Source: Pseudomonadota bacterium (GTDB lineage Bacteria; Pseudomonadota; Gammaproteobacteria; Burkholderiales; Usitatibacteraceae). From it: DNA of 52,976 nucleotides. Within the stretch, counting starts at the first letter, position 1, and every line of letters begins with the position of its first letter. The notes beneath the pieces are model-generated. The model had not been told where the DNA came from. It saw only the letters and a program-made list of their open reading frames with translations, and made no database searches. The translations under genes were made by a program, and so were the position numbers. Shown here in pieces: positions 1 through 8,624 of the stretch. The stretch is from the NCBI GenBank assembly GCA_029781595.1, contig JAKOWJ010000198.1, forward strand, positions 1 to 52,976. Reading direction: 5' to 3'.

Positions 1-624
1 TCCGGGATCCACTACGCCTCGCGCGACCGGAAATCGGGGAGCGTCCCCGGTTTTCGCGGCGAGGAAGGGCGGGAGCTCGCGCGCGTCGTGGAAGACGGTG
101 CGGTCCAGGAAGTGGCGCAGGTGGCGCCGGCCGGCGAGGGTGGCGAGCGCCGCGGCGCCGAAGCCGAGCGTGCGCGCGAGGCCCGCGTCGCGCCGCAGGG
201 GCGCGCGGCCGCGCACGGCCAGGACGTGCAGCCGGTAGTGCGGGTTCGAGAGGATGTCGTCCTCGTGGCCGTCGAAGAGCTCGGCCAGCATCTCGCGCAC
301 CGAGCGCGTGACGAGGGCGGCGCCCGGCCGCGGCGGGTAGCGCTGCGCCGTGTACAGGCGCGCCAGCTCGCGAAGGCCCGCGACGGGATCGCGGCGGCAC
401 GCGGCCGCGAAGCGCCACGCGCCGATGGACGCGCCCACCAGGTGGCGCACGCGCGGGGCCGCCGGCAGCCACTCGCCGAAGAGCGCCGCGTCCAGCCCGT
501 GCAGGCCCAGCGCCTTGGGCCCGCCCGCCGCGCCGGGAATGACCGAGACGTCGCCGGCGTCGAGGCCCCGCTCGCGCAGGACGGCGAGCGCGCGGGGGCC
601 GGCGCGGAAGCTGAGCGCCTGCAT
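1..624 (-). CDS. Patatin-like phospholipase family protein (partial, C-terminus beyond window)
   Basis: Reading the minus strand from an ATG at 624, the frame stays open for 208 codons to the window edge, so the C-terminus, including the expected catalytic Asp, is not visible. The N-terminal half carries a glycine-rich oxyanion-type loop (PGAAGGPKALG, residues 30-40) followed by the nucleophile elbow GASIG with Ser at about residue 66. These are the patatin-family Ser-Asp dyad features, suggesting a lipid acyl hydrolase. No signal peptide is seen, so it is probably cytoplasmic. The start lies 6 bases after the stop of the isoaspartyl peptidase gene, so the two are probably co-transcribed. The substrate cannot be inferred. 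Confidence 0.75.
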   Translation of the reverse strand, partial: MQALSFRAGPRALAVLRERGLDAGDVSVIPGAAGGPKALGLHGLDAALFGEWLPAAPRVRHLVGASIGAWRFAAACRRDPVAGLRELARLYTAQRYPPRPGAALVTRSVREMLAELFDGHEDDILSNPHYRLHVLAVRGRAPLRRDAGLARTLGFGAAALATLAGRRHLRHFLDRTVFHDARELPPFLAAKTGDAPRFPVARGVVDPG

Positions 625-630
625 GCCGGC

Positions 631-1662
631 CTAGCGGAAGATGAGGATCTCGGGCTCGCCCGAGCCCCGAACGCTGCCGCGGTACATGCCCTCGGTGGTG
701 AACGCGAAGGTGACCTCGCCGCGGCCGTCGAGCACGATCACGCCGCCGCGCCCGCCGATGGCGCCCACCTGCGCGAGCGCGGCCTCGGCCGCCGCCTTCG
801 GCGTGAGCCCCGCGTACTTCACCCGCGCGGCGATGTCGTGCGCGGTGGCGCCGCGGATGAACATCTCCCCCGTGCCGGTGGCCGACACGGCGACGACCCC
901 GTTCTCGGCCCAGGTGCCCGCGCCCACCAGGGGCGAGTCGCCGACGCGGCCCGGCCGCTTGTTGGTGAGCCCGCCGGTGGAAGTGGCGGCCGCGAGGTTG
1001 CCGGCCTGGTCGAGCGCCACGGCGCCCACGGTGCCGAGCTTGTCCTCGCCCGCCGCCGCGCCCGTCTTGCCGGATCCGCCCGCCGGCGCGTCGTGGTCCG
1101 GCGGCGTGCGCTCCCGGGCCCGGGCGCGCTCGAGCTGGCGCACGCGCTCGGGCGTGCGGAACCAGGACGCGTCGGCCGTGGCGAGGCCCTGCTCGCGCGC
1201 GAAGCGGTCGGCGCCGGGGCCGGCCAGCAGCACGTGGCCGGAGCGGTCCATCACCGCGCGCGCGGCCTCCACGGGATTGCGCACGGCGGTCACGCCCGCG
1301 ACGGCGCCCGCGCGCCGCTGCGCGCCTTCCATCACCGAGGCGTCCATCTCCACGGTGCCGTCCGCCGTGAGCACCGCCCCGCGGCCGGCGTTGAAGAGGG
1401 GCGAATCCTCCAGCACCTTCACGGCCGCCACCACGGCGTCCACGCTCGAGCCGCCGCGGGCGAGGATGCGCCGGCCGGCCTCCAGCGCCTCGGCCAGGGC
1501 GGCGCGCAGGGCGCTCTCGCGCTCCGGCGCGAGGGAGGTTCGCGTGATCGTGCCGGAGCCGCCGTGCACGGCGATGGCGAAGTCCAGCTCCGCGGCCGCG
1601 GCCCCCAGGGCGAGGGCGGCCAGCCACGCGGCGGCCAGGCGCTTCAGGGTCGGTCTTCCCAT
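631..1662 (-). CDS. Isoaspartyl peptidase / L-asparaginase, Ntn-hydrolase family
   Basis: 343 residues. Residues 1-24 look like a Sec signal peptide (basic start, Ala/Leu core, AAAA cleavage region), so the enzyme is probably periplasmic. The mature part starts with the family signature FAIAVHGGSGT. The autocleavage/nucleophile motif LGTVGAVALD places the catalytic Thr at about residue 211, and the substrate loop STGGLTNKRPGRVGDSP follows. These enzymes self-cleave before the Thr and remove beta-aspartyl (isoAsp) residues from dipeptides, with weak asparaginase activity. The linker just before the Thr is long, Gly/Ala-rich and probably disordered, as is usual. It is divergent from the OYE gene across an 86-base gap. 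Confidence 0.9.
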   Translation of the reverse strand: MGRPTLKRLAAAWLAALALGAAAAELDFAIAVHGGSGTITRTSLAPERESALRAALAEALEAGRRILARGGSSVDAVVAAVKVLEDSPLFNAGRGAVLTADGTVEMDASVMEGAQRRAGAVAGVTAVRNPVEAARAVMDRSGHVLLAGPGADRFAREQGLATADASWFRTPERVRQLERARARERTPPDHDAPAGGSGKTGAAAGEDKLGTVGAVALDQAGNLAAATSTGGLTNKRPGRVGDSPLVGAGTWAENGVVAVSATGTGEMFIRGATAHDIAARVKYAGLTPKAAAEAALAQVGAIGGRGGVIVLDGRGEVTFAFTTEGMYRGSVRGSGEPEILIFR

Positions 1663-1705
1663 GACGGACGATTCTAGCCGAGCGCCCGCGCCCGCCGGTC
1701 GGCCG

Positions 1706-1714
1706 TGCTAGATT
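1706..1714 (+). promoter_or_regulatory. Putative extended -10 promoter element for the OYE-GST pair
   Basis: TGCTAGATT fits the extended -10 form (TGn followed by a TATAAT-like hexamer, 4 of 6 matches) about 35 bases before the ATG at 1749. No good -35 is seen. Pattern match only. Confidence 0.3.
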
Positions 1715-1748
1715 GGGCGCCTTCGCTTTCCCCTCCCCGCCGCCCTCC

Positions 1749-2825
1749 ATGTCCCTTCTCTTCAGCCCGTTGACGCTGCGCGGCGTCACGATCCCCAACC
1801 GCGTCCTCGTCTCGCCGATGTGCCAGTACTCCGCCGAGGACGGCCTGCCGGACGCCTGGCACCTGGTTCACCTGGGCAGCCGCGCCGTGGGCGGCGCCGG
1901 GCTCGTGCTCACGGAGGCCACGAGCGTCACGCCCGAGGGGCGCATCACGCCCTGGGACACGGGGCTGTGGTCGCCCGCCCACGTCGAGGCGTGGAAGCCC
2001 GTGACGGCCTTCATCCGCGGCCAGGGGTCGGTGCCGGGCATCCAGCTCGCCCACGCCGGCCGCAAGGCCGCCTGCGACAAGCCCTGGCGCGGCGGCGCGC
2101 CCCTCGCGCGCGACGCCGGCGGGTGGAAGACGCTGGGCCCGAGCGAGGTGGCCTTCGGCGACTACCCGGTGCCGCGGGCGATGGGCTTGCAGGACCTCGA
2201 GGCCTGCGTGGCGGATTTCCGCCTGGCCGCCGACCGCGCGCGGCAGGCCGGGTTCGAGGTCGTGGAGGTGCACGCCGCCCACGGCTACCTGCTGCACGAG
2301 TTCCTCTCGCCGCTGTCGAACCGGCGCGAGGACGACTTCGGCGGCTCGCTCTCGAACCGCATGCGCTTTCCGCTGGCGGTGGTGCGCGCCGTGCGCGAGG
2401 CCTGGCCGCAGGACAAGCCCGTGCTCGTGCGGATCTCCGCGTCGGACTGGAAGGAGGGCGGCTGGGATCTCGAGCAGTCCATCGCGTTCTCGCGCGAGCT
2501 GCGCGAGGCCGGCGTGGACCTCGTCGACGTCTCGAGTGGCGGCAACGCGGCCGACCAGAAGATCGTGCTGGGCCCGGGCTACCAGGTGCCGTTCGCGGCC
2601 GCCATCCGCCGCGACGCGGGGCTTCCCGTCGCGGCCGTGGGCCTCATCACCGAGCCCGTGCAGGCCGAGCACGTGCTCGCAACGGGGCAGGCCGACGCGG
2701 TCTGCCTCGCGCGCGCGCTGCTGCGCGACCCCTACTGGCCCCGGCACGCCGCCAAGGCGCTCGGCGTGCCCCTGGCCTGGCCCGACCCATACAAGCGCTG
2801 CGAAACCGGCCCCCTCGGCCGCTAG
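1749..2825 (+). CDS. NADH:flavin oxidoreductase, Old Yellow Enzyme family (XenA/YqjM-type)
   Basis: 358 residues from the ATG at 1749; an in-frame ATG at 1713 would add 12 residues without family resemblance. An FMN-binding TIM barrel of the YqjM/XenA class is indicated by SPMCQYSAEDG near the N-terminus, with the class-specific Cys at residue 25, the substrate-binding pair in HAAHGY (His175, His178), and the LSPLSNRREDDFGGS motif. Such enzymes use NAD(P)H to reduce activated C=C bonds and nitro compounds. The gene is followed after 14 bases by the YfcG-type transferase, giving a small redox/detoxification pair. The physiological substrate is unknown, as for most of the family. Confidence 0.9.
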   Translation: MSLLFSPLTLRGVTIPNRVLVSPMCQYSAEDGLPDAWHLVHLGSRAVGGAGLVLTEATSVTPEGRITPWDTGLWSPAHVEAWKPVTAFIRGQGSVPGIQLAHAGRKAACDKPWRGGAPLARDAGGWKTLGPSEVAFGDYPVPRAMGLQDLEACVADFRLAADRARQAGFEVVEVHAAHGYLLHEFLSPLSNRREDDFGGSLSNRMRFPLAVVRAVREAWPQDKPVLVRISASDWKEGGWDLEQSIAFSRELREAGVDLVDVSSGGNAADQKIVLGPGYQVPFAAAIRRDAGLPVAAVGLITEPVQAEHVLATGQADAVCLARALLRDPYWPRHAAKALGVPLAWPDPYKRCETGPLGR

Positions 2826-2839
2826 CCAAGGAGAGCTCC

Positions 2840-3541
2840 ATGATCGACCTCTACTACTGGACCACCCCCAACGGCCACAAGGTGACGCTCTTCCTGGAGG
2901 AGGCGAAGCTGCCCTACCGCCTGCACGGCGTGAACATCGGCAAGGGCGAGCAGTTCGCGCCGGAGTTCCTGGCGATCTCCCCCAACAACAAGATCCCGGC
3001 CATCGTCGACCACGCGCCCGCCGACGGCGGCAAGTCCATCCCGGTGTTCGAGTCCGGCGCGATCCTGCTCTACCTCGCGGGCAAGACGGGCCTGTTCCTG
3101 CCGAAGACGCTGCGCGGGCAGGTGACGGTGCTCGAGTGGCTCATGTGGCAGATGGGGGGGCTGGGGCCCATGCTGGGGCAGAACCACCACTTCCAGCACT
3201 ACGCGCCGGAGAAGATCCCCTACGCCATCGACCGCTACGTGCGCGAGACCAACCGCCTCTACGGCGTGCTCGACAAGCGGCTGAAGGGCCGCGACTTCAT
3301 CCTCGGCAAGGACTACACCATCGCCGACATGGCCTGCTACCCGTGGATCCTGCCGGAGCGCCAGGGACAGGACTTCGCCGAGTTCCCGAACCTCGCGCGC
3401 TGGCACGCGGCCATCCGCGAGCGCCCGGGCACGGTGCGCGCCTACGCGCGGGCGAAGGAGGTGAACCCCACGCCGCGCGGTCCCGTCTCGGAGCAGGAGC
3501 GCAAGGTGCTCTTCGGGCAGGACCGCAGCGTCGTGAAGTAG
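2840..3541 (+). CDS. yfcG: Nu-class glutathione S-transferase / GSH-dependent disulfide-bond oxidoreductase
   Basis: 233 residues with a clear ribosome-binding site AAGGAG at 2828-2833. The N-terminal thioredoxin fold has the Nu-class TTPNGHKVTLFLEE segment, where Thr and Asn replace the catalytic Ser/Cys of other classes. It is followed by SPNNKIPAIVDH and FESGAILLYLA, the glutathione-binding strand and helix. The C-terminal helical domain contains GLGPMLGQNHHF, which I recall as nearly identical in E. coli YfcG. The family reduces disulfides using glutathione without a catalytic cysteine. It is probably co-transcribed with the upstream OYE gene. Its stop lies 3 bases from the stop of the convergent ATPase gene. 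Confidence 0.9.
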   Translation: MIDLYYWTTPNGHKVTLFLEEAKLPYRLHGVNIGKGEQFAPEFLAISPNNKIPAIVDHAPADGGKSIPVFESGAILLYLAGKTGLFLPKTLRGQVTVLEWLMWQMGGLGPMLGQNHHFQHYAPEKIPYAIDRYVRETNRLYGVLDKRLKGRDFILGKDYTIADMACYPWILPERQGQDFAEFPNLARWHAAIRERPGTVRAYARAKEVNPTPRGPVSEQERKVLFGQDRSVVK

Positions 3542-3544
3542 CGG

Positions 3545-6088
3545 CTAGGCGCGCGGGCCCGCCAGGCGCTTGACGGCCTCGGTGGCCGCCACGTAGGCGA
3601 GCACGATCGCGAGCGAGGCGGCCGCGAGTCCCGCGGGCAGCGGCACGAAGCCGAAGGCCTGCGCGGGCCCGCCCAGCCACGGCACCGCGCAGGCGAGCAG
3701 CGCCACGGCCGCCGAAAGGGCCGCGAGAAGCGCCCCGGGCCGGCTCGCAAGCGCCGGCCCGCGCGTGCGCAGCACGAACACCACCGCGAGCTCCGTGGTG
3801 AGGGAGATCGCGAACCACGCGGTCTGGAACACCGCCTCGCCGGCGTCGAACACGCGCAGCAGCACCACGAAGGCCGCGAGGTCGAAGACGGTGCTCAGCA
3901 GGCCGAACACCACCATGAAGCGGCGCACGCCGGCCACGTCCCAGGCCTGCGCGCGGGCGAGCTCGGCCTCGTCCACGCGGTCGGTGGCGATCGCCATGGC
4001 GGGCAGGTCGGACAGGAAGTTGTTGAGCAGGATCTGCTTGGCCGCCAGGGGCAGGAACGGCAGCAGGGGCGTGGCGAGGGCCATGCTCACCATGTTCCCG
4101 AAGTTCGCGCTCGTGGTGATCTTGATGTACTTGAGCGTGTTGGCGAAGGTGCGCCGGCCCTCCTCGACGCCGCTGCGCAGCACCTCCAGGTCGCGCGCGG
4201 TGAGGATCACGTCGGCGCTCTCCCGGGCCACGTCCACCGCGCCGTCCACGGAGATGCCCACGTCGGCCGCGTGCAGCGCCGGCGCGTCGTTGATGCCGTC
4301 GCCCAGGTAGCCCACCGCGAGGCCGCCGTGCCGGAGCGCGCGCACGATGCGCTCCTTCTGCTGCGGGTCCACCTCGACGAAGAGCCGCGTGGCGGGGGCC
4401 AGGCGCCAGAGCGCCTCGTCGCGCATGGCGGCGATCTGCGCACCCGTGAGCATGGCGCCGGGGTCCAGGCCGAGCGCGCGCGCGAGGTGGCCGGCGACGT
4501 GGCGGTTGTCGCCCGTGATCACCTTCACGGCCACGCCCAGGCCCGCGAGCGCGTCGAGGGTGCGCGGGGCGTCCGGCCGCGGCGGGTCGGCGAAGCACAG
4601 CAGGCCGGCCAGGGCCATGCCCCGCTCGTCCTCGCGGACGTAGCGCTCGCGCGGTTCCACGACGCGCCGGGCGATCGCCAGGACGCGAAGGCCGGACTCG
4701 CCCAGGGCGCGGTAGCGGGCGCCCAGCGCCTCGCGCGCGGCCGCGTCCAGCGGCACGGGCCCCTGCGCCGACTCGACCGAGTCGCAGGCCGCGAGGACGG
4801 TGTCGAAGGCGCCCTTGGTGACGAGCAGGCACTCGTGCGGCGCGTCCACCCGCGCCACGACGATCGTCAGGCGCTTCCTCAGGAAGTCGTACGGGATCTC
4901 GTCGACCTTGCGCCACGGCGCCGTGTCGAATCCCGCCTCGCGCCCGGCGGCGACCAGGGCCGCGTCCAGCGGGTTCTCGATGCCCGTCTCCAGCGCCGCG
5001 TTGAGGAAGGCGAGGCGCGCGACCTCGGCGCTCTCGCCGCCCTGCGGGTCGAGCGCGGCCTCGAGCCTCGCCTCGCCCTCGGTGAGGGTGCCGGTCTTGT
5101 CCGTGCACAGCACCTGCATGGCGCCCAGGTCCTCGATGGCCTCCAGGCGCCGCACCAGCACGCCGTGGCGGGCCATGAGGCGCGCGCCGTGCGAGAGCGT
5201 CACGCTCAGGATCGCGGGCAGCAGCTCCGGGGACATGCCCACCGCGAGCGCCAGCGCGAAGAGGAGCGAATCGAGCGGCGGGCGGCCCAGCCACTGGTTC
5301 ACGGCCATCACGAAGACCACCATCGCCAGCATGACGCGCAGCAGCAGGTAGCCGAAGCGGCGCACGCCCTGCGCGAACGCCGTCTCGGGCGCACTCGCCG
5401 CCACGCGCGCGGCCGCATCCCCGAAGACCGTGCCGGCGCCGGTGCGCACCACCAGCAGGCTCGCGGTGCCGCTGCGCACCGAGGTGCCCAGGAAGGCGCA
5501 GTTGGTGCGGGCCGCGACCGGCGCGTCGGGCGCCACCGCGCCGGGGCGCTTCTCGACGGGGAAGGACTCGCCCGTGAGCGCGGCCTCGCTCACGAGGAAG
5601 TCGCGCGCTTCGAGGATTCGGCCGTCGGCCGGCACGAGGTTTCCCGCGGCGAGCACCACCACGTCGCCGGGCACGAGCGCGCCGGCGGGCTCCGTGCGCA
5701 GCTCGCCGTCGCGCCGCACGCGCACGGTGAGCGCGATGCGACGCTGCAGCGCCGCCACCGCCCGCGAGGCGCGGTACTCCTGCGCGAAGCCCAGCAGCGC
5801 GCTCATGGCGACGATGGCGAGGATGATCGACGCCTCCACCCAGTCGCGAAGCGCGAGCGAGACCAGGGCCGCGAAGACCAGGATGAGCACCAGGGGAGAG
5901 GCGAACTGGCGCGCGAGAAGCCTCGCCCAGGGCGCCGCGCGGCCGGCGGCCGGGAGGGCTTCACCGGCGGCGATCGCGCGCCGGCGCTGCGCCTCGGCCT
6001 GCGACAGGCCGGGCGGGCCCGAGCCCAGCCTCGCGGCGAGCGCCGCCTCGGGCTCGCTCCACCAGGGCTCGTTCGCGACCGGCGCCAT
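3545..6088 (-). CDS. Magnesium-type P-type ATPase (P3B, MgtA-like)
   Basis: 847 residues from the ATG at 6088. P-type ATPase landmarks in order: N-terminal cation-ATPase helix, A-domain LTGES (171-175), M4 motif MSPELLP (285-291), phosphorylation motif DKTGT (Asp330), nucleotide-binding KGAF, and hinge GDGINDAP (596-603). About ten membrane segments are visible. The C-terminal part (NNFLSDLPAMAIATDRVD, then RRFMVVFGLLSTVFD) aligns by eye with MgtA/MgtB, inner-membrane Mg2+ importers, although the M6 region differs (Asn-Asn in place of the MgtA residues), so ion specificity is not certain. The gene sits 8 bases after the CHAT gene on the same strand, suggesting one transcript. MgtA is about 50 residues longer. 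Confidence 0.85.
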   Translation of the reverse strand: MAPVANEPWWSEPEAALAARLGSGPPGLSQAEAQRRRAIAAGEALPAAGRAAPWARLLARQFASPLVLILVFAALVSLALRDWVEASIILAIVAMSALLGFAQEYRASRAVAALQRRIALTVRVRRDGELRTEPAGALVPGDVVVLAAGNLVPADGRILEARDFLVSEAALTGESFPVEKRPGAVAPDAPVAARTNCAFLGTSVRSGTASLLVVRTGAGTVFGDAAARVAASAPETAFAQGVRRFGYLLLRVMLAMVVFVMAVNQWLGRPPLDSLLFALALAVGMSPELLPAILSVTLSHGARLMARHGVLVRRLEAIEDLGAMQVLCTDKTGTLTEGEARLEAALDPQGGESAEVARLAFLNAALETGIENPLDAALVAAGREAGFDTAPWRKVDEIPYDFLRKRLTIVVARVDAPHECLLVTKGAFDTVLAACDSVESAQGPVPLDAAAREALGARYRALGESGLRVLAIARRVVEPRERYVREDERGMALAGLLCFADPPRPDAPRTLDALAGLGVAVKVITGDNRHVAGHLARALGLDPGAMLTGAQIAAMRDEALWRLAPATRLFVEVDPQQKERIVRALRHGGLAVGYLGDGINDAPALHAADVGISVDGAVDVARESADVILTARDLEVLRSGVEEGRRTFANTLKYIKITTSANFGNMVSMALATPLLPFLPLAAKQILLNNFLSDLPAMAIATDRVDEAELARAQAWDVAGVRRFMVVFGLLSTVFDLAAFVVLLRVFDAGEAVFQTAWFAISLTTELAVVFVLRTRGPALASRPGALLAALSAAVALLACAVPWLGGPAQAFGFVPLPAGLAAASLAIVLAYVAATEAVKRLAGPRA

Positions 6089-6096
6089 GGCGAGCC

Positions 6097-8493
6097 TCAG
6101 CGTTCCCTGCCGACGAGGACGAACGCGGCCCAGTGGAAGGGGTGCGGCCGCGTACGCCGCGCCTCGAGCTGCGCGTGGCGCAGGGCCTCGCGGGCGTCTG
6201 CCGTGGCGAGGCGTGCGTAGAACGCCTGCATGAGCTCGGCGGTGGCCGCATCGTCCACGCCCCACAGGCTCGCCACCACGGCCGACGCGCCCGCGTACAG
6301 GAAGCCGCGCGTGAGCCCCACCACGTCGTCTCCGCCGGAGATGGCCCCCAGCGCCGTCTCGCATGCCGAGAGCGTCACCAGGTCGGCATCCAGGCGCAGC
6401 GAGTAGAGCTCGCCCACGGTGAGCAGGCCGTCGTTTTGCGCGTCGCGGGCGAGGTAGAGGCCCGACTGCAGCGCGGCCTCGGCCCGGAACCGCCCGTGCG
6501 TGGCGAGGTGGATCCGCCGGAACCGCGCGGCCTCGTCCTTGAAGGCCGTCTCGGTGGCGCTGGCGCGAAGGTGAAGGCGGGAGCCGGGAATGGCGCCGGC
6601 CACCGCCGCGGCCTCCCGCCCGGCGAAGGCCAGCGCGAGAGCGGGGTCGCCGAGATCGGGGTCGCCGAAGGCGAGCAGGGGCGCCGCGCCCGCGCCCGGG
6701 CGCGCGGGGCGCAGGAACCGCAGCACCGAGGCGCTCGGCAGGTAGCGCACGGCGAAGCGGTCGACGAGCAGCGAGCCGTCCTGCGCGCGCAGGGCTGCGA
6801 ACGGAAGGTAGTGCAGCGGCCCGTGCGCGACGATCGTCACCCGCGGCGTGGCCACGAGAGCGGCGAGCGGGCGCCACAGGCGCGCGTGCAGCTTCGCGGC
6901 GAGCGCCTCCCACTGCGGCGCGTGCGGCGAGGCCAGCGCCCGGCGGAAGGCGCGCACGTCCTCCTCCAGGCCCGAGCCGTCCAGGGGCACGGCGCGCACC
7001 TGGCCGCGATCGGCGACGAAGGCGAAGAGCGAGTCCGCGTGGCCGAAGTACTCGACGAGCGTGTCGTCGCCGGCCAGGCGCGCGCGCACCTCCTGCGCCG
7101 TCGAGGCCGTCACGGTGCCCAGGCTCGCGAGCTCCGGGGCGAGCTGCCGAACCTCGTCGCGCAGCGGCGCGAGCTGGCGCAGCGGCTGCGAGGCGGCGGT
7201 GGCGGGCGCGTCGTCCTGGATCGCCGCGCGCGCCTCCGCCGCGTCGATCGCCTCGACGAGGGCGCGCGCGCGGCCGGCCTGCGGGCCCGCGACCGCGAAG
7301 TCGCGGCGGGCGGCCAGCAGGTCCACGAGGGCGCGCGACTTGGCGCGCTCGGCGTAGTCCAGCGCCTCGCCGGGCTCGCCGCGGGCCACCAGCGCCTCGA
7401 CGATCCGCGCGTAGACCGCCTGCTTGTCCGCCACGAAGCCGATCTTGTTGGCCTCGGTGTTCACCGAGGAGCGCTGGCGCTCGACGAGATCGGCCGCGCG
7501 GCGGAAGTCCTCCAGCGCGGCGTCGGGATCGCCCAGGCGCCCGCTCGCGCGCCCGCGCTCGAAGTGGGCCATCCAGTGCAGCTCGGCGAAGTCGGCGATG
7601 CGCGGGTCGGCGAGCACGGCGTCGAGCAGTCCGCGCGCGCCGCGCGCCTCGCCCGTCTCGAGCAGGCACCGCGCGCGCATCAGCCGGCGCGGCAGCAGGT
7701 ACTGGGCGCCCGCCGTGTCGGGCCCCGTGAAGCCCCAGGCCGCGTCGTTCACGGCGACCATCGACCGCACGAGGGCGCCCTCGTCCGCGAGCCGCGGCAG
7801 CGCCTCGGCGCACTCGCCGAGGGCCATGTGGATGCGCGCGAGCGCCGAGTCGCGCATGAGGGGGAAGACCGCCCAGCCGAGGATCCCGCCCGGCATCGCG
7901 GCGATCTCGCGCGCCTGCTCCCGGGCGCCGTCGCGGTCGCCCGCCAGCGCGAAGGCGAGACCGCGCACGGCGAGGATGCGCAGGCGGTATGTCCTCGGGG
8001 ACCACACGCCGAAGGCCAGCCGGTCCTGCACGAGGTCGGCCGCCCGCGTCGCCTCGGTCACGGCGCGCCGGTAGTCGCCCAGCTCCACCAGGGCCTCGGC
8101 GCGCAGCAGGTTCGCGAGCGGCGAGGCGTCCGAATCGGTGACGTCCGCGCGGTCGGTGACGATGCGCGTGTCGCCGGCGCGCACGGCCGCCTCCAGGCGG
8201 TCGAGGCAGGGCAGGAGGCGCCCGTAGTCCTTCAGCCGGGCGTAGGCCGTGCACAGCGGCGCGAGCACGGCGGTGCCCGGCGAGGCGCTCGCCTCGGCCC
8301 GCTGCCGCGCGGCGCGCGCGAGGTCGCCGTAGCGGCCCGTCATCTCGAGAGAGGTGAGGCCCTGGCCCTGGGGGCCCGTTCCCGGAAGAGGCGGCGGCGC
8401 GGCGCACGCCGCGGCCAGAAGCGCGAGAACCAGCGCGCCGCCCGCGCGGCGCGCGGCGGCGGGGAAGGCGACGAGGCGACCGGCGAAGCGCAT
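6097..8493 (-). CDS. TPR-CHAT domain protein, putative lipoprotein caspase-like protease
   Basis: 798 residues, with ribosome-binding site GGAGG 7 bases before the ATG. Residues 1-30 form a signal peptide ending in LLAAAC, a plausible lipobox, so a membrane-anchored lipoprotein is likely. Residues about 50-400 are Ala/Leu-rich TPR-like helical repeats. The C-terminal third is a CHAT domain: GPLHYLPFAAL, then LATHG (His about 666), SACET (Cys about 711), RGFLYAGASAVVASLW and HPFHWAAF at the end. The caspase-type His-Cys dyad is intact. CHAT proteins are peptidases in several stress and immunity systems. The partner and substrate are unknown. The gene is probably co-transcribed with the downstream P-type ATPase. 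Confidence 0.85.
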   Translation of the reverse strand: MRFAGRLVAFPAAARRAGGALVLALLAAACAAPPPLPGTGPQGQGLTSLEMTGRYGDLARAARQRAEASASPGTAVLAPLCTAYARLKDYGRLLPCLDRLEAAVRAGDTRIVTDRADVTDSDASPLANLLRAEALVELGDYRRAVTEATRAADLVQDRLAFGVWSPRTYRLRILAVRGLAFALAGDRDGAREQAREIAAMPGGILGWAVFPLMRDSALARIHMALGECAEALPRLADEGALVRSMVAVNDAAWGFTGPDTAGAQYLLPRRLMRARCLLETGEARGARGLLDAVLADPRIADFAELHWMAHFERGRASGRLGDPDAALEDFRRAADLVERQRSSVNTEANKIGFVADKQAVYARIVEALVARGEPGEALDYAERAKSRALVDLLAARRDFAVAGPQAGRARALVEAIDAAEARAAIQDDAPATAASQPLRQLAPLRDEVRQLAPELASLGTVTASTAQEVRARLAGDDTLVEYFGHADSLFAFVADRGQVRAVPLDGSGLEEDVRAFRRALASPHAPQWEALAAKLHARLWRPLAALVATPRVTIVAHGPLHYLPFAALRAQDGSLLVDRFAVRYLPSASVLRFLRPARPGAGAAPLLAFGDPDLGDPALALAFAGREAAAVAGAIPGSRLHLRASATETAFKDEAARFRRIHLATHGRFRAEAALQSGLYLARDAQNDGLLTVGELYSLRLDADLVTLSACETALGAISGGDDVVGLTRGFLYAGASAVVASLWGVDDAATAELMQAFYARLATADAREALRHAQLEARRTRPHPFHWAAFVLVGRER

Positions 8494-8564
8494 GGCCCGA
8501 CCTCCGCTTCGAGGCTAGCCGGGCCGGGGACGGCCCCCGTTGACGGGGCGCAACGCGCCCGCGG

Positions 8565-8604
8565 AAAACGACGGGGCCGGGGCGCCCTGCGGCGGCCCGG
8601 CCCC
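8565..8604 (-). terminator. Rho-independent terminator after the small secreted coiled-coil gene
   Basis: A 9-base-pair inverted repeat (GGGGCCGGG at 8573-8581 with CCCGGCCCC at 8596-8604) can extend inward into the loop. On the minus strand it is followed four bases later by TTTT (8565-8568 as AAAA on plus). It lies 20 bases downstream of the stop at 8625 and before the CHAT gene. Confidence 0.5.
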
Positions 8605-8624
8605 GGAGGCGGCGGGAGGCGGCG

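Noticed and set aside
88-1677. Long plus-strand frame opposite the isoaspartyl peptidase and patatin genes
   Set aside because: Arg/Ala/Gly-rich composition without motifs; the minus strand carries two clear families. Shadow of high GC3.
1820-3541. Apparent fusion of an Arg-rich domain to the YfcG-type transferase
   Set aside because: The upstream part is the OYE gene read in another frame; the transferase has its own ribosome-binding site and ATG at 2840.
3545-8407. A single open minus-strand frame of about 1620 codons running from the CHAT gene region into the P-type ATPase
   Set aside because: Only the part from 6088 down encodes recognisable protein; the part opposite the CHAT gene is the out-of-frame reading of a GC-rich gene. 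The ATPase has its own ATG.
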